In this document: one piece after another, positions 49,748 through 59,700 of the stretch
How positions within the stretch are numbered: the first letter of the stretch is position 1
How the letters are laid out: each line of letters starts with the position of its first letter
Source of the DNA: Pontederia crassipes
Taxonomy: Eukaryota; Streptophyta; Magnoliopsida; Commelinales; Pontederiaceae
Direction: 5' to 3'
Length of the DNA: 64,000 bases
Assembly (NCBI GenBank): GCA_030549335.1
Contig: JAUKPH010000026.1
Coordinates: 62,001-126,000 of the forward strand
Program-made: the position numbers and the translations under genes
Notes under the pieces: model-generated
What the model was told of the DNA's origin: nothing
Databases searched by the model: none
The model's input: the letters and a program-made list of their open reading frames with translations, nothing else

Positions 49748-50640
49748 TTTCGCACCCCGAGAAAATTTGCGCCTGAGTCCTTTTTTTCGTCCCAATGATC
49801 TCACCATGCATCGATAGGCACGAAAGCGTCGAAAATTTGGCATCTTTTGACAGCGTAAAAAATTTTGCATTTTTTAACCTTCTTGGCTGAAAACACGAGT
49901 AAAAAGAGCGCGCGCGAAATTTCGCACCTCCGGAAAATTTTCATCCGAGTCCATTTTTTTCGTCCCAATCATTTCACCATGCATCAACAGGCACGAAAGC
50001 GTAAAAAATTTGGCATCTTTTGACAGCGTCAAAAATTTCGCATTTTTTGATCTTCTTGGCTGAAAACACGAGTAAAAGGCGCGCGCTGCGAAATTTCGCA
50101 CCCCCAGAAAATTTTTCATCCGAGTCCATTTTTTCGTCCCAATCATCTCACCATGCATCAACAGGCACGATAGCGTCGAAAATTTGGCATCTTTTGATAG
50201 CGTAAAAAATTTCGCGTTTTTTGACCTTCTTGGCTGAAAACACGAGTAAAAAGCGCGCGCGCGAAATTTCGCACCTCCGGAAAATTTTTCATCCGAGTCC
50301 ATTTTTTCGTCCCAATCATCTCACCATGCATCAACAGGCACGAAAGCGTCGAAAATTTGGCATCTTTTGACAGCGTAAAAAATTTGGCATTTTTTGACCT
50401 TCTTGGCTGAAAACACGAGTAAAAGGCGCGCGCGCGAAATTTCGCACCCCCGAAAAATTTGCATCCGAGTCCATTTTTTCGTCCCAATCATCTCACCATG
50501 CATCAACAGGCACGAAAGCATCGAAAATTTGGCATCTTTTGACAGCGTCAAAAATTTAGCGTTTTTTGACCTTCTTGACTGAAAACACGAGTAAAAGGCG
50601 CGCGCGCGAAATTTCGCACCCCCCGAAAAATTTGCGCCTG
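49748..50640 (+). repeat. Partial third unit of the 12-mer and transition
   Basis: The first three monomers follow the 12-mer order, but from about 50.2 kb the markers change (gcgtaaaaaat in place of gcgtaagaaat, ggcattttttgacc in place of ggcagtttttgacc). The HOR phase is lost before 50.65 kb, where the 9.06 kb duplication begins. Confidence 0.8.
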
Positions 50641-52830
50641 AGTCCTTTTTTTCGTCCCAATCATCTCACCATTCATCAACAGGCACGAAAGTGTAAAATA
50701 TTTGGCATCTTTTGATAGCGTCAAAAATTTCGCATTTTTTGACCTTCTTGGCTGAAAAGACGAGTAAAAGGCGCGCGCGCGAAATTTCGCACCCCTAGAA
50801 AATTTGCGCCTGAGTCCTTTTTTTCGTCCCAATGATCTCACCATGCATCGATGGGCACGAAAGCGTCGAAAATTTGGCATCTTTTGACAGCGTAAAAAAT
50901 TTTGCATTTTTTGACCTTCTTGGCTGAAAACACGAGTAAAAAGCGCGCGCGCGAAATTTCGCACCTCTGGAAAATTTTCATCCGAGTCCATTTTTTCGTC
51001 CTAATCATTTCACCATGCATCAACAGGCACGAAAGCGTAAAAAATTTGGCATCTTTTGACAGCGTCAAAAATTTCGCATTTTTTGACCTTCTTGGCTGAA
51101 AACACGAGTAAAAGGCGCGCGCGCGAAATTTCGCACCCCCAGAAAATTTTTCATCCGAGTCCATTTTTTCGTCCCAATCATCTCACCATGCATCAACAGG
51201 CACGATAGCGTCGAAAATTTGGCATCTTTTGATAGCGTAAAAAATTTCGCGTTTTTTGACCTTCTTGGCTGAAAACACGAGTAAAAGGCGCGCGCGCGAA
51301 ATTTCGCCCCCCCGGAAAATTTGCATCCGAGTCCATTTTTTCGTCCCAATCATCTCACCATGCATCAACAGGCACGAAAGCATCGAAAATTTTGCATCTT
51401 TTGACATCGTCAAAAATTTAGCGTTTTTTGACCTTCTTGACTGAAAACACGAGTAAAAGGCGCGCGCGCAAAATTTTGCACCCCCGAAAAATTTGCGCCT
51501 GAGTCCTTTTTTTTCGTCCCAATCATCTCACCATTCATCAACAGGCACGAAGGTATCAAAAATTTGGCATCTTTTGACTGCGTCAAAAATTTCGAGTTTT
51601 TTGACCTTCTTGGCTGAAAACACGAGTAAAAGGCGCGCACGCGAAATTTCGCACCCCCAAAAAAATTGCATCCGAGTCCATTTTTTCGTCCGAATCATCT
51701 CACCAAGCATCAACAGGCACGAAAGTGTTGAAAATTTGGAATCTTTTGACAGCGTCAAAAATTTCGCGTTTTTTGACCTTCTTGGCTGAAAACACGAGTA
51801 AAAAGCGCGTGCGCGAAATTTCGCACCCCCGGAAAATTTTCATCCGAGTCCATTTTTTCGTCCCAATCATCTCATCATGCATCAACAGGCACAAAAGCAT
51901 CGAAAATTTAGCATCTTTTGACAGCGTAAAAAATTTGGCATTTTTTGACCTTCTTGACTGAAAACACGAGTAAAAGGCGCGCGCGAAATTTTGCAACCCC
52001 AGAAAATTTGCATCCGAGTCCATTTTTTCGTCCCAATCATCTCACCATGCATCAACAGGCACGAAAGCGTCGAAAATTTGGCATCTTTTGACAGCGTCAA
52101 AAATTTCGCATTTTTGACCTTCTTGGCTGAAAACACGAGTAAAAGGCTTCATCCGAGTCCATTTTTTCGTCCCACTCATCTCACCATGCATCAACAGGCA
52201 GGAAAGCGTCGAAAATTTGGCATCTTTTGACAGCGTCAAAAATTTCGCATTTTTTGACCTTCTTGGCTGAAAAGACGAGTAAAAGGCGCGCGCGCGAAAT
52301 TTCGCACCCCTAGAAAATTTGCGCCTGAGTCCTTTTTTTCATCCCAATGATCTCACCATGCATCGATAGGCATGAAAGCGTCAAAAATTTGGCATCTTTT
52401 GACAGCGTAAAAATTTTTGCATTTTTTGACCTTCTTGGCTGAAAACACGAGTAAAAAGCGCGCGCGCGAAATTTCGCACCTCCGGAAAATTTTCATCCGA
52501 GTCCATTTTTTCGTCCCAATCATTTCACTATGCATCAATAGGCATGAAAGCGTAAAAAATTTGGCATCTTTTGACAGCGTCAAAAATTTCGCATTTTTTG
52601 ACCTTCTTGGCTGAAAACACGAGTAAAAAGCGCGCGCGCGAAATTTCGCACCTCCGGAAAATTTTCATCCGAGTCCATTTTTTCGTCCCAATCATCTCAC
52701 CATGCATCAACAGGCACGAAAGCGTCGAAAATTTGGCATCTTTTGAAAGCGTAAAAAATTTGGCATTTTTTGACCTTCTTGGCTGAAAACACGAGTAAAA
52801 GGCGCGCGCGCGAAATTTCGCACCCCCGAA
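50641..52830 (+). repeat. 9.06 kb duplication, left copy, leading part
   Basis: Matches 59700-61890 at offset 9056-9057. Shared rare states include catcgatgggcacg (50848 and 59904), cacctctggaaaat, cgtcctaatc, the ccccaaaaaaattgcatcc monomer (near 51655 and 60712) and the 32-bp deletion at 52146. Part of it (51.39-52.6 kb) also recurs at 57.90-59.1 kb (offset 6507), so that piece exists three times. Confidence 0.9.
52140..52160 (+). other. 32-bp deletion removing the CG tract and palindrome
   Basis: The sequence reads gagtaaaaggcttcatccgag, so about 32 bases from inside the CG tract to the end of core 4 are missing. The palindrome and C5 run are gone from this monomer. The identical junction recurs near 58655 and 61205, showing one ancestral event copied by later duplication. 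Unlike the other partial deletions, the ends do not both fall at AAATTT. Confidence 0.9.
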
Positions 52831-55800
52831 AAATTTGCGCCTGAGTCCTTTTTTTCGTCCCAATAATCTCACCATTCATCAACAGGCACGAAAGTGTAAA
52901 ATATTTGGCATCTTTTGACAGCGTCAAAAATTTCGCATTTTTTGACCTTCTTGGCTGAAAAGACGAGTAAAAGGCGCGCGCGCAAAATTTCGCACCCCGA
53001 GAAAATTTGCGCCTGAGTCCTTTTTTTCGTCCCAATGATCTCACCATGCATCGATAGGCACGAAAGCGTCGAAAATTTGGCATCTTTTGACAGCGTAAAA
53101 AATTTTGCATTTTTTGACCTTCTTGGCTGAAAACACGAGTAAAAAGCGCGCGCGCGAAATTTCGCACCTCCGGAAAATTTTCATCCGAGTCCATTTTTTC
53201 GTCCCAATCATTTCACCATGCATCAACAGGCACGAAAGCGTAAAAAATTTGGCATCTTTTGACAGCGTCAAAAATTTCGCATTTTTTGACCTTCTTGGCT
53301 GAAAACACGAGTAAAAGGCGCGCGCGCGAAATTTCGCACCCCCAGAAAATTTTTCATGCGAGTCCATTTTTTCGTCCCAATCATCTCACCATGCATCAAC
53401 AGGCATGATAGCGTCGAAAATTTGGCATCTTTTGATAGCGTAAAAATTTCGCGTTTTTTGACCTTCTTGGCTGAAAACAAGAGTAAAAAGCGCGCGCGCG
53501 AAATTTCGCACCTCCAGAAAATTTTCATCCGAGTCCATTTTTTCATCCCAATCATCTCACCATGCATCAACAGGCACGAAAGCGTCGAAAATTTGGCATC
53601 TTTTGACAGCGTAAAAAATTTGGCATTTTTTGACCTTCTTGGCTGAAAACACGAGTAAAAGGCGCGCGCGCAAAATTTCACACCCCCGAAAAATTTGCAT
53701 CCGAGTCCATTTTTTCGTCCCAATCATCTCACCATGCATCAACAGGCACGAAAGCATCGAAAATTTGGCATCTTTTGACATCGTCAAAAATTTAGCGTTT
53801 TTTTACCTTCTTGACTGAAAACACGAGTAAAAGGCGCGCGCGCGAAATTTCGCACCCCCGAAAAATTTGCGCCCGAGTCCTTTTTTTCGTCCCAATCATC
53901 TCACCATTCATCAACAGGCACGAAAGTGTAAAATATTTGGCATCTTTTGACAGCGTCAAAAATTTCGCATTTTTTGACCTTCTTGGCTGAAAAGACGAGT
54001 AAAAGGCGCGCGCGCGAAATTTCGCACCCCTAGAAAATTTGCGCCTGAGTCCTTTTTTTCATCCCAATGATCTCACCATGCATCGATAGGCACGAAAGCG
54101 TCGAAAATTTGGCATCTTTTGACAGCGTAAAAAATTTTGCATTTTTTGACCTTCTTGGCTGAAAACACGAGTAAAAAGCGCGCGCGCGAAATTTCGCACC
54201 TCCGGAAAATTTTCATCCGAGTCCATTTTTTCGTCCCAATCATTTCACCATGCATCAACAGGCACGAAAGCGTAAAAAATTTGGCATCTTTTGACAGCGT
54301 CAAAAATTTCGCATTTTTTGACCTTCTTGGCTGAAAACACGAGTAAAAGGCGCGCGCGCGAAATTTCGCACCCCCAGAAAATTTTTCATGCGAGTCCATT
54401 TTTTCGTCCCAATCATCTCAGCATGCATCAACAGGCACGATAGCGTCGAAAATTTGGCATCTTTTGATAGCGTAAAAAATTTCGCGTTTTTTGACCTTCT
54501 TGGCTGAAAACAAGAGTAAAAAGCGCGCGCGCGAAATTTCGCACCTCCAGAAAATTTTCATCCGAGTCCATTTTTTCGTCCCAATCATCTCACCATGCAT
54601 CAACAGGCACGAAAGCGTCGAAAATTTGGCATCTTTTGACAGCGTAAAAAATTTGGCATTTTTTGACCTTCTTGGCTGAAAACACGAGTAAAAGGCGCGC
54701 GCGCGAAATTTCGCACCCCCGAAAAATTTGCATCCGAGTCCATTTTTTCGTCCCAATCATCTCACCATGCATCAACAGGCACGAAAGCATCGAAAATTTG
54801 GCATCTTTTGACATCGTCAAAAATTTAGCGTTTTTTTACCTTCTTGACTGAAAACACGAGTAAAAGGCGCGCGCGCGAAATTTCGCACCCCCGAAAAATT
54901 TGCGCCCGAGTCCTTTTTTTCGTCCCAATCATCTCACCATTCATCAACAGGCACGAAAGTGTAAAATATTTGGCATCTTTTGACAGCGTCAAAAATTTCG
55001 CATTTTTTGACCTTCTTGGCTGAAAAGACGAGTAAAAGGCGCGCGCGCGAAATTTCGCACCCCTAGAAAATTTGCGCCTGAGTCCTTTTTTTCATCCCAA
55101 TGATCTCACCATGCATCGATAGGCACGAAAGCGTCGAAAATTTGGCATCTTTTGACAGCGTAAAAAATTTTGCATTTTTTGACCTTCTTGGCTGAAAACA
55201 CGAGTAAAAAGCGCGCGCGGCGAAATTTCGCACCTCCGGAAAATTTTCATCCGAGTCCATTTTTTCGTCCCAATCATTTCACCATGCATCAACAGGCACG
55301 AAAGCGTAAAAAATTTGGCATCTTTTGACAGCGTCAAAAATTTCGCATTTTTTGACCTTCTTGGCTGAAAACACGAGTAAAAGGCGCGCGCGCGAAATTT
55401 CGCACCCCCAGAAAATTTTTCATCCGAGTCCATTTTTTCGTCCCAATCATCTCACCATGCATCAACAGGCACGATAGCGTCGAAATTTGGCATCTTTTGA
55501 TAGCGTAAAAAATTTCGCATTTTTTGACCTTCTTGGCTGAAAACAAGAGTAAAAAGCGCGCGCGCGAAATTTCGCACCTCCAGAAAATTTTCATCCGAGT
55601 CCATTTTTTCGTCCCAATCATCTCACCATGCATCAACAGGCACGAAAGCGTCGAAAATTTGGCATCTTTTGACAGCGTAAAAAATTTGGCATTTTTTGAC
55701 CTTCTTGGCTGAAAACACGAGTAAAAGGCGCGCGCGCGAAATTTCGCACCCCCGAAAAATTTGCATCCGAGTCCATTTTTTCGTCCCAATCATCTCACCA

Positions 55801-57388
55801 TGCATCAACAGGCACGAAAGCATCGAAAATTTGGCATCTTTTGACATCGTCAAAAATTTAGCGTTTTTTTACCTTCTTGACTGAAAACACGAGTAAAAGG
55901 CGCGCGCGCGAAATTTCGCACCCCCGAAAAATTTGCGCCCGAGTCCTTTTTTTCGTCCCAATCATCTCACCATTCATCAACAGGCACGAAAGTGTAAAAT
56001 ATTTGGCATCTTTTGACAGCGTCAAAAATTTCGCATTTTTTGACCTTCTTGGCTGAAAAGACGAGTAAAAGGCGCGCGCGCGAAATTTCGCACCCCTAGA
56101 AAATTTGCGCCTGAGTCCTTTTTTTCATCCCAATGATCTCACCATGCATCGATAGGCACGAAAGCGTCGAAAATTTGGCATCTTTTGACAGCGTAAAAAA
56201 TTTTGCATTTTTTGACCTTCTTGGCTGAAAACACGAGTAAAAAGCGCGCGCGCGAAATTTCGCACCTCCGGAAAATTTTCATCCGAGTCCATTTTTTCGT
56301 CCCAATCATTTCACCATGCATCAACAGGCACGAAAGCGTAAAAAATTTGGCATCTTTTGACAGCGTCAAAAATTTCGCATTTTTTGACCTTCTTGGCTGA
56401 AAACACGAGTAAAAGGCGCGCGCGCGAAATTTCGCACCCCCAGAAAATTTTTCATCCGAGTCCATTTTTTCGTCCCAATCATCTCACCATGCATCAACAG
56501 GCACGATAGCGTCGAAAATTTGGCATCTTTTGATAGCGTAAAAAATTTCGCGTTTTTTGACCTTCTTGGCTGAAAACAAGAGTAAAAAGCGCGCGCGCGA
56601 AATTTCGCACCTCCAGAAAATTTTCATCCGAGTCCATTTTTTCGTCCCAATCATCTCACCATGCATCAACAGGCACGAAAGCGTCGAAAATTTGGCATCT
56701 TTTGACAGCGTAAAAAATTTGGCATTTTTTGACCTTCTTGGCTGAAAACACGAGTAAAAGGCGCGCGCGCGAAATTTCGCACCCCCGAAAAATTTGCATC
56801 CGAGTCCATTTTTTCGTCCCAATCATCTCACCATGCATCAACAGGCACGAAAGCATCGAAAATTTGGCATCTTTTGACATCGTCAAAAATTTAGCGTTTT
56901 TTTTACCTTCTTGACTGAAAACACGAGTAAAAGGCGCGCGCGCGAAATTTCGCACCCCCGAAAAATTTGCGCCTGAGTCCTTTTTTTCGTCCCAATCATC
57001 TCACCATTCATCAACAGGCACGAAAGTGTAAAATATTTGGCATCTTTTGACAGCGTCAAAAATTTCGCATTTTTTGACCTTCTTGGTTGAAAAGACGAGT
57101 AAAAGGCGCGCGCGCGAAATTTCGCACCCCTAGAAAATTTGCGCCTGAGTCCTTTTTTTCATCCCAATGATCTCACCACGCATCGATAGGCACGAAAGCG
57201 TCGAAAATTTGGCATCTTTTGACAGCGTAAAAAATTTTGCATTTTTTGACCTTCTTGGCTGAAAACACGAGTAAAAAGCGCGCGCGCGAAATTTCGCACC
57301 TCCGGAAAATTTTCATCCGAGTCCATTTTTTCGTCCCAATCATTTCACCATGGATCAACAGGCACGAAAGCGTAAAAAATTTGGCATC

Positions 57389-57405
57389 TTTTGACAGCGT
57401 CAAAA
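57389..57405. other. Inverted repeat TTTTGAC-agc-GTCAAAA
   Basis: A perfect 7-bp inverted repeat with a 3-base spacer spans the junction of the two 27-bp subunits. It is present in monomers that read gcgtcaaaaattt at core 2. The alternative state gcgtaaaaaattt, at least as common, destroys the right arm. The array therefore carries two versions of this dyad, interspersed by subfamily. The stem is short, so structure formation is doubtful; a binding site is equally possible. Confidence 0.7.
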
Positions 57406-57713
57406 ATTTCGCATTTTTTGACCTTCTTGGCTGAAAACACGAGTAAAAGGCGCGCGCGCGAAATTTCGCACCCCCAGAAAATTTTTCATCCGAGTCCATT
57501 TTTTCGTCCCAATCATCTCACCATGCATCAACAGGCACGATAGCGTCGAAAATTTGGCATCTTTTGATAGCGTAAAAAATTTCGCGTTTTTTGACCTTCA
57601 TGGCTGAAAACACGAGTAAAAAGCGCGCGCGCGAAATTTCGCACCTTCGGAAAATTTTCATCCGAGTCCATTTTTTCGTCCCAATCATCTCACCATGCAT
57701 CAACAGGCACGAA

Positions 57714-57767
57714 AGCGTCGAAAATTTGGCATCTTTTGACAGCGTAAAAAATTTGGCATTTTTTGAC
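57714..57767 (+). repeat. 27-bp tandem duplication inside the monomer
   Basis: Positions 57714-57740 and 57741-57767 are adjacent 27-bp direct repeats, each beginning agcgt and ending ttttgac, with 24 of 27 bases identical. The arrangement is present in nearly every monomer, so it predates expansion of the array. Cores 1 and 2 are the AAATTT elements of these two subunits. Two monomers near 21.2-21.4 kb and their counterparts near 37.9-38.1 kb have lost one subunit, showing it can still recombine. The other two AAATTT cores (GAAATTTCGCAC and GAAAATTTGCATC) may be more decayed relatives, suggesting the monomer grew from a shorter unit; that is inference. Confidence 0.93.
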
Positions 57768-57893
57768 CTTCTTGGCTGAAAACACGAGTAAAAGGCGCGC
57801 GCGCGAAATTTCGCACCCCCGGAAAATTTGCATCCGAGTCCATTTTTTCGTCCCAATCATCTCACCATGCATCAACAGGCACGAAAGCATCGA
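57722..57893 (+). repeat. Reference 172-bp monomer
   Basis: This copy runs from the first AAATTT core to the base before the same core in the next monomer, exactly 172 bp. By hand count it has 77 G+C (45%) and 13 CpG dinucleotides, against about 8.4 expected from 44 C and 33 G. In order it holds core 1 (57722), core 2 (57749), a CG tract with core 3 (57806), core 4 (57824), a T6 tract (57843-57848) and an ATGCAT palindrome (57867-57872). Subfamilies differ mainly after core 4 (gcatccgag, ttcatccgag or gcgcctgag), around ATGCAT (atgcatcaac, atgcatcgat or attcatcaac) and in core 2 (ttcgcat, ttcgcgt, ttggcat or ttagcgt). Confidence 0.95.
57795..57814. other. Alternating CG tract joined to a 12-bp palindrome
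   Basis: An 11-nt strictly alternating GC run (57795-57805) overlaps the perfect 12-bp palindrome GCGAAATTTCGC (57803-57814). The combination recurs in most monomers, giving hundreds of evenly spaced copies. Alternating CG is the classic Z-DNA-prone sequence, and the palindrome offers a symmetric site for a dimeric protein or a short cruciform. The tract varies in length and sequence among monomers (gcgcgcgcgcg, gcacgcgcg, gcgcgggcg, gcgcttg), and is the most variable part of the unit. No function can be assigned from sequence alone. Confidence 0.85.
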
Positions 57894-57900
57894 AAATTTT

Positions 57901-59100
57901 GCATCTTTTGACAACGTCAAAAATTTAGCGTTTTTTGACCTTCTTGACTGAAAACACGAGTAAAAGGCGCGCGCGCAAAATTTTGCACCCCCGAAAAATT
58001 TGCGCCTGAGTCCTTTTTTTTCGTCCCAATCATCTCACCATTCATCAACAGGCACGAAGGTATCAAAAATTTGGCATCTTTTGACTGCGTCAAAAATTTC
58101 GAGTTTTTTGACCTTCTTGGCTGAAAACACGAGTAAAAGGCGCGCGCGCGAAATTTCGCACCCCCAAAAAAATTGCATCCGAGTCCATTTTTTCGTCCGA
58201 ATCATCTCACCAAGCATCAACAGGCACGAAAGTGTTGAAAATTTGGAATCTTTTGACAGCATCAAAAATTTCGCGTTTTTTGACCTTCTTGGCTGAAAAC
58301 ACGAGTAAAAAGCGCGTGCGCGAAATTTCGCACCCCCGGAAAATTTTCATCCGAGTCCATTTTTTCGTCCCAATCATCTCATCATGCATCAACAGGCACA
58401 AAAGCATCGAAAATTTAGCATCTTTTGACAGCGTAAAAAATTTGGCATTTTTTGACCTTCTTGACTGAAAACACGAGTAAAAGGCGCGCGCGAAATTTTG
58501 CAACCCCAGAAAATTTGCATCCGAGTCCATTTTTTCGTCCCAATCATCTCACCATGCATCAACAGGCACGAAAGCGTCGAAAATTTGGCATCTTTTGACA
58601 GCGTCAAAAATTTCGCATTTTTTGACCTTCTTGGCTGAAAACACGAGTAAAAGGCTTCATCCGAGTCCATTTTTTCGTCCCACTCATCTCACCATGCATC
58701 AACAGACAGGAAAGCGTCGAAAATTTGGCATCTTTTTACAGCGTCAAAAATTTCGCATTTTTTGACCTTCTTGGCTGAAAAGACGAGTAAAAGGCGCGCG
58801 CGCGAAATTTCGCACCCCTAGAAAATTTGCGCCTGAGTCCTTTTTTTCATCCCAATGATCTCACCATGCATCGATAGGCATGAAAGCGTAAAAAATTTGG
58901 CATCTTTTGACAGCGTAAAAAATTTTGCATTTTTTGACCTTCTTGGCTGAAAACACGAGTAAAAAGCGCGCGCGCGAAATTTCGCACCTCCGGAAAATTT
59001 TCATCCGAGTCCATTTTTTCGTCCCAATCATTTCACTATGCATCAATAGGCACGAAAGCGTAAAAAATTTGGCATCTTTTGACAGCGTCAAAAATTTCGC
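57901..59100 (+). repeat. Second copy of the 51.39-52.6 kb segment
   Basis: Offset 6507-6508 from 51.39-52.6 kb, with the same ccccaaaaaaattgcatcc monomer (near 58165), ccaagcatcaac (near 58212), ctcatcatgcatc and the 32-bp deletion near 58655. Local differences are gacaacgtc near 57910 (51.40 kb has gacatcgtc) and catcaacagacagg near 58700. Confidence 0.88.
58645..58665 (+). other. 32-bp deletion, second copy
   Basis: Same aaaaggcttcatccgag junction as at 52146, carried by duplication of the surrounding segment. Confidence 0.9.
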
Positions 59101-59700
59101 ATTTTTTGACCTTCTTGGCTGAAAACACGAGTAAAAGACGCGCGCGCGAAATTTCGCACCCCCAGAAAATTTTTCATCCGAGTCCATTTTTTCGTCCCAA
59201 TCATCTCACCATGCATCAACAGGCACGATAGCGTCGAAAATTTGGCATCTTTTGATAGCGTAAAAAATTTCGCGTTTTTTGACCTTCTTGGCTGAAAACA
59301 CGAGTAAAAAGCGCGCGCGCGAAATTTCGCACCTCCGGAAAATTTTCATCCGAGTCCATTTTTTCGTCCCACTCATCTCACCATGCATCAACAGGCAGGA
59401 AAGCGTCGAAAATTTGGCATCTTTTGACAGCGTCAAAAATTTCGCGTTTTTTGACCTTCTTGGCTGAAAACACGAGTAAAAAGCACGCGCGCGAAATTTT
59501 GCACCCCCGGAAAATTTGCATCCGAGTCCATTTTTTCGTCCCAATCATCTCACCATGCATCAACAGGCACGAAAGCGTCGAAAATTTGGCATCTTTTGAC
59601 AGCGTAAAAAATTTGGCATTTTTTGACCTTCTTGGCTGAAAACACGAGTAAAAGGCGCGCGCGCGAAATTTCGCACCCCCGAAAAATTTGCGCCTGAGTC
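59101..59700 (+). repeat. Transition monomers between duplicated blocks
   Basis: About three and a half monomers connecting the end of the 57.9-59.1 kb segment to the right copy of the 9.06 kb duplication. They are ordinary monomers (aaaagacgcgcg near 59134, cgtcccactc near 59365, aaaaagcacgcgcg near 59480) without a close ordered partner that I could find in the window. Confidence 0.7.

Larger units (their letters stand above)
52831..57900 (+). repeat. 6-monomer HOR, about five units, period 1033 bp
   Basis: The marker gtgtaaaatatttgg recurs near 52890, 53923, 54956, 55990 and 57023, and gaaaacaagagtaaaaagc near 53476, 54509, 55542 and 56575, giving periods of about 1033 bp (6 x 172 plus 1). 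Units are nearly identical; visible differences include tttcatgcgag against tttcatccgag and one-base changes in A or T runs. The fifth unit (from about 56.97 kb) drops the acaagag marker and ends near 57.9 kb. The same HOR resumes at about 61.9 kb. Confidence 0.92.

Noticed and set aside
57849-57863. Possible CENP-B box in ttcgtcccaatcatc
   Set aside because: It fits the TTCG and central A of nTTCGnnnnAnnCGGGn, but the CGGG half reads CATC. Half a motif in an AT-rich repeat is weak, and no monomer variant restored the missing half on inspection.
57867-57872. ATGCAT palindrome as an attachment or origin site
   Set aside because: A 6-bp palindrome is too short to interpret. It is lost in the attcatcaac subfamilies, and no origin-like cluster accompanies it.
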